Assembly: GCA_030704615.1 (NCBI GenBank)
Contig: CM060731.1
Span: forward strand, 89,942,756 to 90,006,755
DNA from: Takakia lepidozioides
Taxonomy: Eukaryota; Streptophyta; Takakiopsida; Takakiales; Takakiaceae
Length of the DNA stretch: 64,000 nucleotides
Direction of reading: 5' to 3'
Shown here: one piece after another, positions 10,296-21,954 of the stretch
Position numbering within the stretch: the stretch's first letter is position 1
Layout: every line of letters starts with the position of its first letter
The notes under the pieces: generated by a model
Told to the model about the DNA's origin: nothing
Databases searched by the model: none
The model's input: the letters and a program-made list of their open reading frames with translations, nothing else
Translations under genes and position numbers: made by a program

Positions 10296-13200
10296 TTAAG
10301 GAGCTGGCACATAGGCCTTTGGCTTGGGTTTCACTTCTGCTTCATTCACACTCCGCACAAATATAGCATCAGGTTCATGCCTGCACCATCTTATCCCACA
10401 GTTACATTTTGTCAAGCCGTGAATCCACCAGGACCTGTCCTTCGGGGCAGTCACATCAAAACAACCCATGGCGAGCATACAAGCAATCAGAGATCAGAAA
10501 AATTGAGCACTCGGCTTAAAGTCTCAAGAAGTACCAAGTAGCAGACAGTAGACACATATGTTTTATGAAAATGATTAGATTAGGGAATGATCATGCAAGG
10601 CAGTGTGATAGATGAAGCCCGAAGCTAGCTGTTGTTGAATAGTAGCTAAAGCACCCATGCCCATTTTGGATGAGATGAACAGAGAGGGAGGAGATATGAG
10701 AAAGCAGTATTCATTTAACCAATGCTCTCTAATCAAAGATGAAATGGACAGAACAAACGAGGAAAATTGGTCTTACGGTTTCTCGCCCTCCTCAAAGGTA
10801 TAGCTTGAAGCCACAGCCAACAGGCGACCATCTCTGCTGAAAGAGAGTGCAGCAATACTACTTGGATATTTTGAATACTGCGAGTGGCATACTTTGTGTT
10901 TAGACCTGAATGTAAGGTTTCCAAAATCAAATAATAACACCCATTCTTAAATAAAGCAACTGCATTGATTACAAAACTATTCACATTAGTTCAGCTGGAG
11001 AATTGCTCTCACATCCAGTATGGATCAGAAATACCACAGCGTCTTTAGTGCTGGAGCAAAATTCAGGTAAACTCTACTGAAACCTGCACAACCAATTCTT
11101 AATAACTTGTTGCCTGCACACAGGGCTACACATTTGAAGAACAAGTTATACCTGGTACAAGCGCTTCTTGTTGTTACCATCCCAGACATTGACAAAGCCA
11201 TCACAACCACCTGTTGCAAATGTCCCATAGCTGCAGCAACCCACAGAAAAGTTCTGTTCAGACATACACGGAAGATAACCTTGTGAATCTTCAATCATTG
11301 GCTCCATGGAGAGCCTGACAAAAAATCCTCAAAATATTGTGGAAGTCCAAATTTAATTTGGAGCAATTCTGACGCCAGTAAAGTAAATGAAGTCATCTAA
11401 GGAGAAAACATCAAGAAATAGTTTGCCACAGCAGACCAGCTACTAAGGATAGATAGTACTAACACTGGGTGAAAAGCAATGGCATTGACGGGATAGACTG
11501 TATCTCGCCCTTCCTCAGACTTTCGGTGGCACTTGAAGGCGTACCTGTATCAGATCACATCCGTCATCTGCTTTCAAAGTCTAACAAGATGGTGACAAAT
11601 GTGAAGTCAATCTCTAATAGCTTGGCCACATACATTAGTGACCAAGCATGCACCATCACAGGAATGCATGCTACAATTAGAGAAGGACAAGAAATAATTG
11701 TTAAAAAATCATTTCAAGTCAGGAGAGTGTACTTTTTGGCTTGGCCTGCTTCCGACAAGTCAAAAAACTCCATGGCAACACGACCTTCCACTGAACTGAG
11801 AGCATAACCTGCAAGGTACATCACACTTCAGCAGTAACCAACCTTCCTCTATATGCAAAAATCTTTCTTACTGACTGCCACAATTGAGGCAGATGCTTGT
11901 GCCTTCACATCTTTCATGGACTTGATTGGAATCCAAATGGGTACTGTGTTCCTCACATATCCACATGCTGCCTCTCTCTCTCTCCCTCCCTTGGCACTAG
12001 ACTGAAATTTAAGCTCAGGGTAGGGAGTCTACCTTTGAACATAAACAGGTGGAGATTGTCAATGCCCGATGTGCAGGCGGCCTGAAGACAATATCCATTT
12101 TCTAATATAATGTCTGGGGAATTCTCATCAGAGAGCAACTGTCTTCAGGGCCATCAAGAACGTAGTCCCTGCACCTCTGTTCACCAATTTTCAAAACCTC
12201 GAGGCTGAGCCTGTAGCCCAGGCCCTGTCGGGGTCTAATTGCTGGGCAGCTCACACAAAGCAGATTGAAGGGCTTTCTGGAGGAAATCTGGAAAGCCAAA
12301 CCAGTTGTCTAAACCAAGGTAAGTCCCACTACTGGAGTGAGCCCCTCACAAAGGTAGTGTCTGTTCCCTCTTGTTCTGCCCAAACTGGGCACAGGGTCAT
12401 AGGCCGCAAGGGTACGGAAAAAACTATCTTACGAGTACATTCTCTCGGTCTCTCTATGGTTGAAAAGAAGGTAATCTGCAAGCACAGACCTACCTGTGCC
12501 ATTGGGGTAACACCGGACACAGCGCGTCTGGTATTTGAGAGAGGATTCACGGTGCTGCTCTGCATGTGGCATATGGCGTAGATCATAGACAGTGAGGTGG
12601 CGTCCCGCAGTGGCCACCACCAGGCGGTGTCCAACCAGTGACATGCTGTATACACGTTCAGGCTGTACATATGTCCCAACCCTAGTGCCCCCTCGTGCAT
12701 CCCAGCACCGCACAGTTTTGTCCCAGCTTCCTGTCACTACTTGGCCTGACCCGACAATGCAACTGTGGTAAGTAACATGTCTGGCATTAAAGACATTAGT
12801 AAACTTGCCACTCCACATGCATAGATATCACTCACAATGTGCCCTAGACCTAAGCAAGACTAGGCTAACATTTGAGGGAATTCGATAGGTGACTCAATGA
12901 GGGATGACCACCCCCAAAATAGCAGCACCAAAATGACCTGATGCATGTCAAATGTGACACGGGCCTTTAGCACCAATCGAAGAGAGGGGTTTGATTCAGC
13001 ACACCTGTTGCATGTGAATACTCTACACATCCCACAGGTGCGTCATGCATTCCTAAAAGATCTTCTCTTCCTGTGTTGAAGTCATACCTGCACGAATGGC
13101 ACCACTTAGAGACAACACCAATGGACCAGATACTGCACTGCAAGGTGCAAAGATGGACTAAAAAATGCAACGACAGAGGAAACTGCTCAGTATGGGAGGA

Positions 13201-14058
13201 GGCAGGTTGGGGGGAGGAGTGCACGGGTTCTCAATCTTTCATATAGAAGGTAATCATAAAACGTCGTTTGCCGTGGTATAGAGAAGGATTCTCGATATTT
13301 CGTATAGAGTACTATAGTAGGGCTTGAAAGCGACTTCTACATAGTATTTGATCGTTCATACATGTCTCACCTTAGTCCATTCCTAAGAAAACACAAGTCA
13401 GGGTCCAAGCTGTCGGCGTATAAGGGAGCCAAGAGACTGCTGAATAGATAAGCGGCATTGCCAGTAACTTGATAGTCAAAGAGACAACGACAAGTACCTA
13501 CAGACAGTGCGATCTACACTGGCACTGAAGCCTGAAGAATCATCGTGGAAGCAACAGTCCAGCACAGGTCCTCTGTGAGAGAACTGGCCCTTCAGTATGT
13601 TCGCACTTGCATCATACAGTCGCACCTTCTGCATTTGCCCCTCCATCACTGTACCATACCTTTCTCTACCCCAAAACAACATCGACGCAATGAAAGGCTC
13701 TAACCTATCTATGTGCATTCCCGGATCCATGAATCCTCACTGCCCCATTCTCACAACCATGTTCCAAGAACCCTGAACTACCCTTCTTGGAAAACTACAC
13801 AAGCACATTTTTGCGCAAGACAAGCAAGAATCACAGGACACTCTGCATTGTGATAATTGCTTCCTCTTTTCTGAAAAAAAATTGAGCGGATGCCTTGTCT
13901 ACCTACAAAAAGATCATAAAGCCGATACAACATACAGTGTCCCAGGAGGAAACCAGAAGGTGATCGCTATGGTTGGAGAAGCGCAGATTTGAGATACCAT
14001 CCGAGGGTGGCGAACCCAACTCCCGCCCTGCCCCTGCTCCTTGGCCCCCTCCTATCAT
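10296..14058 (-). CDS. BUB3: Mitotic checkpoint WD40 protein BUB3, complete, nine exons
   Basis: Exons (minus strand): 14058-13936, 13628-13498, 13087-13005, 12745-12494, 11808-11733, 11544-11464, 11230-11152, 10877-10777 and 10380-10296. All junctions are GT-AG and all phases agree, giving 1011 coding bases and 336 residues, close to the 340 of Arabidopsis BUB3. Diagnostic segments are [124 protein letters not shown] and the conserved C-terminus [22 protein letters not shown]3 is a seven-bladed propeller that binds GLEBS motifs of BUB1/BUBR1-type proteins at kinetochores and supports the spindle checkpoint. The start ATG at 14058 precedes a short Gly-rich leader. A Harbinger element sits 244 bp upstream. 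Confidence 0.95.
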
Positions 14059-14298
14059 CCCTTGCTCCCGTCCTCGCAAACCAACGTGCGTGTGATCAAG
14101 ACAAAGAGGGCGTAGAACTTTGGAGCAAGAGAGAGCGGGCTACTCGTTTGAATTGTGCCCTTCTCTCTAAGGGCCACTTTCCATGTGAACCCTTTCCCAT
14201 TCGCTGACATCATACAAGACGGGGTTAACCAAGGGTTCTATCCATTGACTCTTTGGATGGTCCATCCATGTCCAACCCAATATCTAAACCCGTTTTAC
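14059..14298 (-). promoter_or_regulatory. BUB3 proximal promoter and 5' leader region
   Basis: These 240 bases lie between the BUB3 start codon and the target-site duplication of the PIF/Harbinger element. The core promoter is expected here or inside the element. No TATA box is obvious. The assignment is from position. Confidence 0.4.
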
Positions 14299-14735
14299 TT
14301 AGGGTACGTTCACACCTGGGGGTAAGTCTATCCCGTAAATAGGTGTTACCCACGGATTTAGGCGCTATTTATGACCTGTTCACACCTGTCGGGATATTCT
14401 TGATAAGTAGCTACTTACGTTAGTTACTTCCAGTTCACACATGGGCTTGCCTGTCACCTAACAATCCCGTAATAATTCTGGTAACCTAGCGATGTTCACA
14501 TCTCAGTGGGAGGTAGCAGCGATTGAATAGAAGAGATTGTGATCGATCAGCGAACATCATCACAGAATGCAATTGTGTCTCTCCTGTTTTTCATTTCGAT
14601 TGTGTCTCTTCTGATCTTTCTACTCACGTCCTCCGTTTCATTTCAGATTGTCTTTCACAATGAATACAGCTTCACGTGTTCATTGAAATGAGGCCCCTTA
14701 AGCTTGTTTTGCTCGTTTAGTTCCTCCATTTGATC

Positions 14736-15911
14736 ATGCAGGTCCATGAATCCATGTTTTTGTGTTATGAAGCAGAATCTGACAAATTACCGTGTCCATA
14801 TGATGAATTTCTTGAGACCTCTGAAGAGAATCTAGCCCTCATTCATACAATGAGAAATGCCATAGTCTTGCACCAGTATAGACTATCATGTGTGTATGAT
14901 ATGTTATTGAATAGAGACCTCGGTGACTGGGTGAAAGCGAGGTCAACAACATGGTTTTCTCATTTCTTGATGACTCAATATGACGACTCAAGATGGATCG
15001 AGCATTTCAGAGTAACCCGAGCCTTCATGAATCAGCTAACTCGCAAATTGGTACCCCTAATGGAGAAGCAAAACACCAAATTCAGATCTGCTGTACCTGT
15101 AAGCATCCGTATAGCATGTTCGATGTATAAACTAGCCCATGGCCGAATACTTACAATGTAGCGAAATGTTCGCAATTGGAAAATCCACGGTCCACTTGGT
15201 TCTCCGTGAATTTGTGTCTGCAGTTAACGTAGTATTCAAGAGTCAACTCAAATGGCCGGAAGGAGATGATTTATTGGACGTCGTGGTAGGGTTCCGTAAT
15301 TTTTGTGGCCTTCCTGCCATTCATGGTGCAATAGACGTGACAAATCCATATCACAAAGCCGAGGGGGCCAGCAGCTGCAGATTATTTCTCATATAAGTCG
15401 AAAGCTCATTCCATGCAACTGCAAGCGGTCGTTGACTACAGAAAGAAATTCCAAGATGTTTTTCATAGGAATGCCTGGCTCCGTGAATGACTCTTGCATA
15501 CTGAGACTCTCGAATCTGTATCAAAAAGCCACTTACGAGAACTATTTCAGTGAGAATCGGGGTGAAGGTGACATCAGACCATATATTATTGGCGACAAAG
15601 GGTATCCGTTACTACCCTGGCTCATGGTTCCACATAAGCAGGTAGCCAATGTGCGTCATACTGTAATGCAAGCATTATATAACAGACACTTATGCAGAGG
15701 ACGAAGCGTAGTTGAAAACACTTTTGGAATTCTGAAAAAATGTTTCCGAGAGTTGCTCCTCAAAACAAATCTGCACGTTTACTTCTTACCTGACGTAGTA
15801 GTGTGCTGTTGCATACTCCATAACATGCTTCTAGACGGAAAGGACCTGGACATTGACAATCTTATGGCGCAATTGGAACTGGAAAATCGTATAGATTGTA
15901 ATCACCCCTAG
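14736..15911 (+). pseudogene. Harbinger DDE transposase (HARBI1-like), frameshifted
   Basis: From ATG 14736 the frame encodes a helical N-terminus ending SIRIACSMYKLAHG, then must shift to AEYLQCSEMFAIGKSTVHLV at about 15138. A second shift near 15375 is needed to read ADYFSYKSKAHSMQLQAVVD, and a third near 15465 to reach IGMPGSVNDSCILR. Catalytic positions can be seen: the first Asp in HGAIDVT (the family has GxxDGTH, so Gly-Thr-His is changed), the second in IIGDKGYPLLPW, and the Glu in RSVVENTFGILKKCFREL. The frame ends after VCCCILHNMLLDGKD, the family's usual C-terminus. Three frame breaks and a damaged first motif mean this protein is not made intact. Confidence 0.85.
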
Positions 15912-16282
15912 CTCCTGCAAGAGCACTGAACGAGCAGTGGATAGCCGCTGAACCAGATAATGAGGCAAACAATGAGCCTGAGCTACAAGCTAACGAGGTT
16001 TCTGGAATTGGACAACGCACAATTCTTGAAGAATATCTTGCAAGGAGACCAAGACGACCACGTTGAAATCAAATGTAAAGTTTGAAATTGAATAGAGGCT
16101 TGAAGCTTTGAACAGTGAATCATAGCCAATCTGAAAAAATTGTTCACTTGTACATAGACAGCAATTTGAATTTTGAATTAGCAAACTGCATGAGAAAATT
16201 GATGCTAGACCTAGACAATTGATGCAGCTGAACGCGACAATAGCTGGAACATGTGCTGCCTTCGCTGTAGACCGGGTCAGTT

Positions 16283-17410
16283 TCAAAGGACAGGATCATG
16301 TGCTAGAACCTCTTCGTCAGATGAAGCATCATTGAGATGGATCTGTGCCGGCATGAGAGCTCTATCTTGGATAAATGCGTGACACATAGCGGTGCTTAGA
16401 TTAGACAACACTTGAACCATGTTTTTGCTGGTCCTATGAAATTTCTTGTCTCTTACTTTCATGTACAGTAGGTGGTCTTTGGATGTCTGTGCCTGTGCTT
16501 TGCCGCGTCGATCTTTAATATCGAGCTGGGTGGCGTTGATTCGCTCCATTGCATCAACCAACATCTTGCTGTTTTTATCACTTAATTCAATGACAGGCAA
16601 AAACACGCTTGTTCTCTTCCGTTTAACACCTGTACTGCCACACATTGGAGTCGTTGGTAGAGTGTTGGCAGTATCAGCAAAATTGACCACATCAGGGAAA
16701 ACAATGTGATTGTCTGAAACATCATCTAGGTCAATGACATTGGTTGCCCGCTTTGAATGTTTTCTTGAGGTGCAGGCACATGATCATCGTTTATGGGTGT
16801 CGGGACCGAATCTTGATCTTCTTCAACACATGCTTCGGTCTGTGGTGCCACATAATTTCCGTCTCCATCTGCATTACATCACGGACATGAACTGGAGCAT
16901 TTATGATACGTTCCCCTTGAACGCTTCAATCGCATGGTAATACTCCCTGTTGAACTGCCTAGGGAGATGAAATTTGTCCCGCTCTGCAGTAATCATGTCC
17001 AAGTACGATGTATGGTGGCCTGTTCCCTTATGATAATCGGATATTTTCTTGTAATCCGAATTTAAGCCATTCCATTTGTCCTTGCACATTTTGCCATTGC
17101 GCTCCATTCTGGCTTTGGTAATAATCTGAACTTCCTCCGCAATCTTATCCCATCGTTGAACAGTAGGCACCATGTGAGCTCGAGGATCCACCTGTTCCTT
17201 CTGACGTGTGTATTCAACATGTTTGCACTTGATGAGCGCGAGTACCTCGCTGTGCTCCCAATTACCGTGTCTCATACGAGCATTATTTCCTCCACTTCCC
17301 CCTCTTCCTCCCCTTGCACCCCTCCCACGACCTCTTCCCGAGTTCTGCGATGCAGTCTCCATCTCCACATTGTTTGTGTCGGCCATGTCCACTTGTGTCT
17401 GTCCGTTCAT
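16283..17410 (-). pseudogene. Harbinger Myb/SANT-like accessory protein, frameshifted
   Basis: From ATG 17410 the protein starts MNGQTQVDMADTNN, has a Gly/Arg-rich stretch (GRGRGRGARGGRGG) and a trihelix-type Myb domain (HGNWEHSEVLALIKCKHVEY, then KMCKDKWNGLNSDYKKISDY). This is the second protein encoded by autonomous PIF/Harbinger elements, which binds the termini and helps import the transposase. Around 16880 the frame changes and continues as an acidic, proline-rich linker. Around 16720 it changes again into a C-terminal helical region (KNSKMLVDAMERINATQ) that ends at 16283. Its convergent position relative to the transposase gene supports the assignment. Confidence 0.75.
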
Positions 17411-17722
17411 GAAAATGCAGCGATGGCGATGGAGGAAGAGGAGCTGTGGCAACGAATTGTGGTAACTTATCTGCTGTGAAATGGATGTGATAAATTATTG
17501 ATGGTGATAACACCGAATATCTACATTTCTTGAAGGTTTTATTGGTGCAAAATTAAGTTATCACCCGCAGTAGCAGTATTTACCAGTACACTACTAGTAG
17601 TGGGAGGGGGTAAGTAGAAGGCGCCAGGTAAGCTATTTACCAGTAAATGGGCGCCAAGTTTGAACGGAAGTAGCTAAAACGGGCGCTATCAGTGACGCTA
17701 CCCCCATGTGAACGTACATTTA

Positions 17723-20100
17723 GTATTTGACGCCTCCCCAAGGTAGCGTAAATTATGGTGTCTTTTCACCCCCAAGGGTTACTGCTTTCCGCTACTGAGG
17801 GGGTATGTGCCCATTACCACTGGGCTATAACGTTTTACTTCATACTACGTGCATCGGCTAAACTCGTGGAAGACCAGCGTGAGAATGTGACGTGGAGTTT
17901 GAATAAGGAACGGATGACCTCTTTAGGCCCTGGCCGCACCAGCTGTTACCGAGCAGGCCTTACTAAGGTATGCTAAAAATAGGTTTGCCACGGCATGTAA
18001 GGTATTTAGCTAACGAGCAGCCGCACCAACATTTAGCGTAGCTACGTGTAGCTATTGTTAAAGATGATATGTTTTGCCCAAAGTGCCCCAGTGCCCGTGC
18101 AGATGCTCGAACTCCCCGCGCAAGATTTCCTCTGAGCCTGCTGAAGTGTTCCGCTACTCTTCTGTTATGTGCGAATGCATTCAAGAACTCCTCCTTCTTC
18201 CCTCATCTTGCTCATTCCTTTCTGGCGGCTATCATGACGTCTACATCGTCCGAGGCAGGTATTGTCGGGAGCCAAAGGTCTGGACCAGTTTAGGAGGTAT
18301 TATCTTTTGTAAGACCCGCTGGTTCCGGGTATTGGCGGTGTGAGGTTGTGGACATACCCGCCGGAGACCAATACTAGATTTATTTACGATTTTACATATC
18401 CGGGGGTTATCAATCAAGCCCATTATCAAAATTATTAGACAACATGTCAATAACAATCAAACATGGATGATAACCTATTGTTATAAACCCGGGGCCGGGG
18501 TTTAAAAAAAATTCTTCAAACCATTTTTAAGAGCGCCCTATCCATGTAAAATTTATCCAAACTTATCAAAGTGATGGGTAATTATACTAACTAATTAAAT
18601 CAAAATGTTATCTACTAACTCCGGGTCCACATACCCGCATTGATACCTGTGTTGATACCCTCTACGTACCCAATACCCTCCCAACACTCGTTTGGACCTA
18701 AATATGAGGATTTAACTTTGTAATGCTCTGACTCGGTCTTGTGTCTCTCAAAATAGTTGTAGACATCCTTTCTGTGCCCCTCCTGTATCAACACACGTTG
18801 TATGAGGGAGTCTCCTATCTCCATGTGATGCACAAAGATAATTCAATCAGTTTTCTTTCTCTAGAGTTCAACTAAGTTTCTTTCTTTTATGTCCCAGTTC
18901 TTTTGGATTGCTGACCTTCACAAAGAGAAGAGAGAGAGAACATAGGCAGATACTTAATGCCACGAACAGATGACAACGGATAACCATAGCCTCCGTTCAC
19001 AAGGACTACATCCTCTTTCTTTTCATGCCTTTCATTTCCACAGTCTTCATCTATTGCAGGATTTACTGACATGGTCAAAGAGATGATGGTTAGTTTCTCG
19101 ATCCCTCGATGTTCCTTCTGCCCACGACATCACCAAGCACACCTCCTTTGAACTGTTGTTTGTTATTTTTATTTTTTTCAAATTTGTTGTTTCTTACATT
19201 ACGTATTGTCATGACCGCTACCCCACCTCCTCCATCCTAGACAAATGACAGAAATATGCTCCTCCCATCCTCGCTCTCTGCCAACATGGTTGGAACACCG
19301 GACCTCTATCCATCATCACGGCCGGTACTAGAGATGGCATTCACAATGCCAGCATCACCGCACTACACAAAACCTTTAAAATCTCTATCTCCCCTATACA
19401 CAAATGCTTCAAAGTTATACACCTTAGGGCACACCGCTCCCTAACAACCATCATAACCAACAAACGTCAACTCGAATCCAACCTACCCTTGATATCCTAG
19501 GCCCCCCGGGTTACCCCGGGTGCCCTAGGTACCCCTGATACCCCTACCCCCAGGTACTCGATGTCCCCTGGACACCTGTCTTCTTAGGGGGCCTACCCCC
19601 GAGAGGGGGCAGTAGCCGTAAGGCGAACTGGCTCTTATGCCGTTACGCCGGCTTTGGCCGGAGTCATCTCTCTCTCTCTCTCTCTCTCTGCAACTCGAGT
19701 ATGATGACCATCGCCCTGTTCTTTTCAAGGGGAGGTGGTTCCAACCCCACACCGTAGGGTGACGAGCCCTGAGCACGCACGGTCAGGGTGACATCATATT
19801 AGCTAGGGGGGTCGTGGTAAGTCGCGGTGTAGGTTGGGCTCACTGAACCGCCTACCCAACTGCGGTTAGTGTAGGGGGTCCGTGGTTGTAGATGGTGTCT
19901 ATGGTCAATAACTAATTCCTACCGGCAAAACGGAGTTGAATACTCATTTTCACAGGGTGAGTTTGCGTTTTCTAAGTCCTACGGGACTACTACACTTGTT
20001 TCAGTAACTGCCTTCCAAGTCTTTTATTAACTAATTCGTACTGCCTAGGCCTACGAGCCGCCTATAGCCGGGATGTATTTTTATCCCTTCACAAATCCTT
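17723..20100. other. Repeat-poor intergenic stretch with unassigned short frames
   Basis: No gene can be supported over 2.4 kb. Two minus-strand frames (18833-18615 and 19078-18887) encode protein-like segments, such as SLIQRVLIQEGHRKDVYNYF, but no family is recognised and they are too short to call. A CT dinucleotide run occupies about 19664-19689. Confidence 0.45.
19664..19689. repeat. (CT)n microsatellite
   Basis: An uninterrupted TC/CT dinucleotide run of about 13 units, read directly. It lies in the intergenic stretch upstream of the LTR element. Confidence 0.9.
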
Positions 20101-20226
20101 GCTCGTGCTCCACAATGAAGTCTGAGCAACTATGGCAGACAACTCCGCCATACCATACATGTCTTCCTGCTCTCCCGGAGGTGGCACATCCACTGAATGA
20201 GCGTTGCCCTCAAGCAACTCTCCAGG

Positions 20227-20490
20227 TCAACTCACTGCCACTTTGAATGCTGCTAGTGTCGGCATCTTGCCCCGCTGGGCAACCGCAACTCCTCCTATGA
20301 ATGTCACAAGGAGCTGCACACGCCGGCCCTCCCCTGACTGCCATCCAGGCCTATAGAAAGCTGATTCCTCCCAAAAATCCAGGATGAAGCCCATGGGGTA
20401 CAACACTGCCCCACCAACTAGGACATCGTACAAGACCACGTCTGTCACAATGGTCTTGGCAGTCGAGGGTTTTCGTGGTGGTTCGCCATG
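20227..20490 (-). pseudogene. Retroelement aspartic-protease-region fragment
   Basis: The frame includes TDVVLYDVLVGGAVLYPMGF, then DFWEESAFYRPGWQSGEGRR and a short tail ending in a stop at 20227. The YDVLVGG-type segment fits the end of a retropepsin-like domain of an LTR element (beta-strand plus VLVG turn). The catalytic DTG/DSG triad is not present in this piece. It is on the strand opposite to the adjacent LTR element, so it is a relic of another element into which, or next to which, the LTR element inserted. Confidence 0.35.
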
Positions 20491-20841
20491 AAATGGCATG
20501 GCTGGTTATGAAACCCCCGCGGACAGCTACAGAAGTATATATAGGGAGTAGTAACCCCGAGAACGGTGCAAGCCCGTTGGCGACCAAAAACTAGTGAGTA
20601 AGCGAGCGAGCCGGAAAGCGACCAAAGAGTGGGGAGCTGTTCCGGACTGCCATCTACCAAAGGGAATTCTCCTAGTCCCAAATAGGTGGAGGGTTTAGAG
20701 GGAAGCGGAAGGGGACCGTTATGTCCCGGTGAGCAGCCGAAACTCCAAGTTGGCCCGGCGGCCAGGTTGGGAGTCAGGCGCGCGCATCAAAGCGAGTAAC
20801 TATGACTTGAAGGGGAGTTTACCGAACTGAGGTGTGCGACA
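20480..20841 (+). repeat. 5' LTR (3' part) of Ty3-like element, copy 1
   Basis: The stretch is similar to an inverted sequence at 41.3-40.9 kb over several hundred bases, including a shared TATATATAG core at 20536-20544 and the segment GTAACCCCGAGAACGGTGCA. It ends just before a primer-binding site. The left LTR boundary could not be fixed; similarity fades near 20470. The TATA core marks the probable retroelement promoter. Confidence 0.6.
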
Positions 20842-20843
20842 CT

Positions 20844-20855
20844 TGGTATCAGAGC
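20844..20855 (+). other. Primer-binding site, initiator tRNA-Met type (copy 1)
   Basis: TGGTATCAGAGC is the standard plant LTR-retrotransposon primer-binding site complementary to the 3' end of initiator methionine tRNA. It lies directly after the LTR and 41 bases before the gag start codon. Confidence 0.85.
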
Positions 20856-20896
20856 TTAGAGTTCAGTACGCGATCGTCCTTGGGATTGGCCTCATC

Positions 20897-21930
20897 ATGG
20901 GGTCGGGCAAGCCGAAGCGAAAGCGGAACGGCCCAAAAGATGATGATCCCGGTGAGCCCGATGGGGCGACGTGTCACCGAGGCGGCCGTTTGAGGAAGCG
21001 ATTAATGTTTCCGAAAACGAGGCCGCTCAGGAGCGGAGGAATCCGAGGAGTCGGAGCCCGAGGAATTTGAGAGCTCCGACAAACCAAGAGATGCCTCCCA
21101 TGCCGGCAACCTTTTGGGAAGGGTTGTTGGCGCAGTTTGGCGGGACGTTGAAAGACGTGTTGAAGGCGGCTAATGCCACTTCCACCAAGGCAAAGTTTAA
21201 GGTGAAGCCTAAGGAACCCGGCACCTTCGAGGGCGTTCGAAACCGGAAGGCACTCAACACCTGGCTCCTGGAGCTAGAGCAGTACTTCCGGGCGGCCAAG
21301 TTGAGTGACGAGGATCGGGTGGAAGTGGCTCCCACCTATTTGAGGGGCTATGCTCAACAATGGTGGCAGAAACGCCTTCACGACCGAGGCCCAAGCCCGG
21401 AAACCTTGAACTGGAGTGAGTTCAAGGAATTGATGAAGAGACAGTTTGTGCCCCTCAACGCATCCTGGCTTGCCCGGGACAAGATGAGGAAATTGAAGCA
21501 AACAGATGACATTCGGGGGTATGTTCAGGCTTTCAATGTGCTGTTGCTCGAAGTCGCGGACATGGCAGAACCAGAAATGGTCTTCAACTTTGTGGCGGGA
21601 CTGGCCCCATGGGCTAGGCGGAAGTTGGAGGAGAAGCCACCCAAGACTTTGAACGAGGCAATTGAGAGAGCTGAATGTTTCTCGGATGTCCGGTCGGGAG
21701 GAGTCACCTTCCCGCCGGGTCTTCTTGTGGTTCAGCTAAATCACCTTCTCCCAATGCCACTCTTTCTCCGGGTGCTTGAGTTCAAGTCACTCCGCTGGAA
21801 GGGCCAATGCTTCCCTACCCCAGTGCCCCAGAAATTTGTTTTAGCACAGGAGAGGAGCCACAACACCTATCACAATCCAATAGGTTCAAAAAGGTCCAAT
21901 AAGGCTACCCTAAGTGGCTTGGGTCAATAA
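20897..21930 (+). pseudogene. Ty3-like gag, copy 1, frameshifted and truncated
   Basis: The start ATG at 20897 opens MGSGKPKRKRNGPKDDD; this N-terminus recurs in the inverted copy at 40867. A frameshift near 20965 moves into the long frame ending 21930. That frame holds the retrotransposon gag core: KPKEPGTFEGVRNRKALNTW, LRGYAQQWWQKRL, FKELMKRQFVPLNA and PEMVFNFVAGLAPWARRKLE. After about 21700 a second shift destroys the Ser/Pro-rich region, and no zinc knuckle, protease or polymerase follows. The element is therefore truncated within or just after gag, and other retroelement sequence begins by 21955. Confidence 0.8.
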
Positions 21931-21954
21931 GTCCACTAAGTTCAATAAGTTTCC

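Larger units (their letters stand above)
14302..17719. mobile_element. PIF/Harbinger DNA transposon with TIRs and TTA duplication
   Basis: The left end starts GGGTACGTTCACACCTGGG; the right end, reverse-complemented, starts ATGTACGTTCACATGGGGG, so the ends are imperfect terminal inverted repeats sharing GTACGTTCACA. The trinucleotide TTA flanks both ends (14299-14301 and 17720-17722), the 3-bp target-site duplication typical of this superfamily. The 3418-bp element contains the expected two genes in convergent arrangement: a DDE transposase on the plus strand and a Myb/SANT-like DNA-binding protein on the minus strand. Both have frame breaks, so the copy is not autonomous now. Termini with several GTTCACAC repeats are probably transposase-binding sites. 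Confidence 0.88.
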
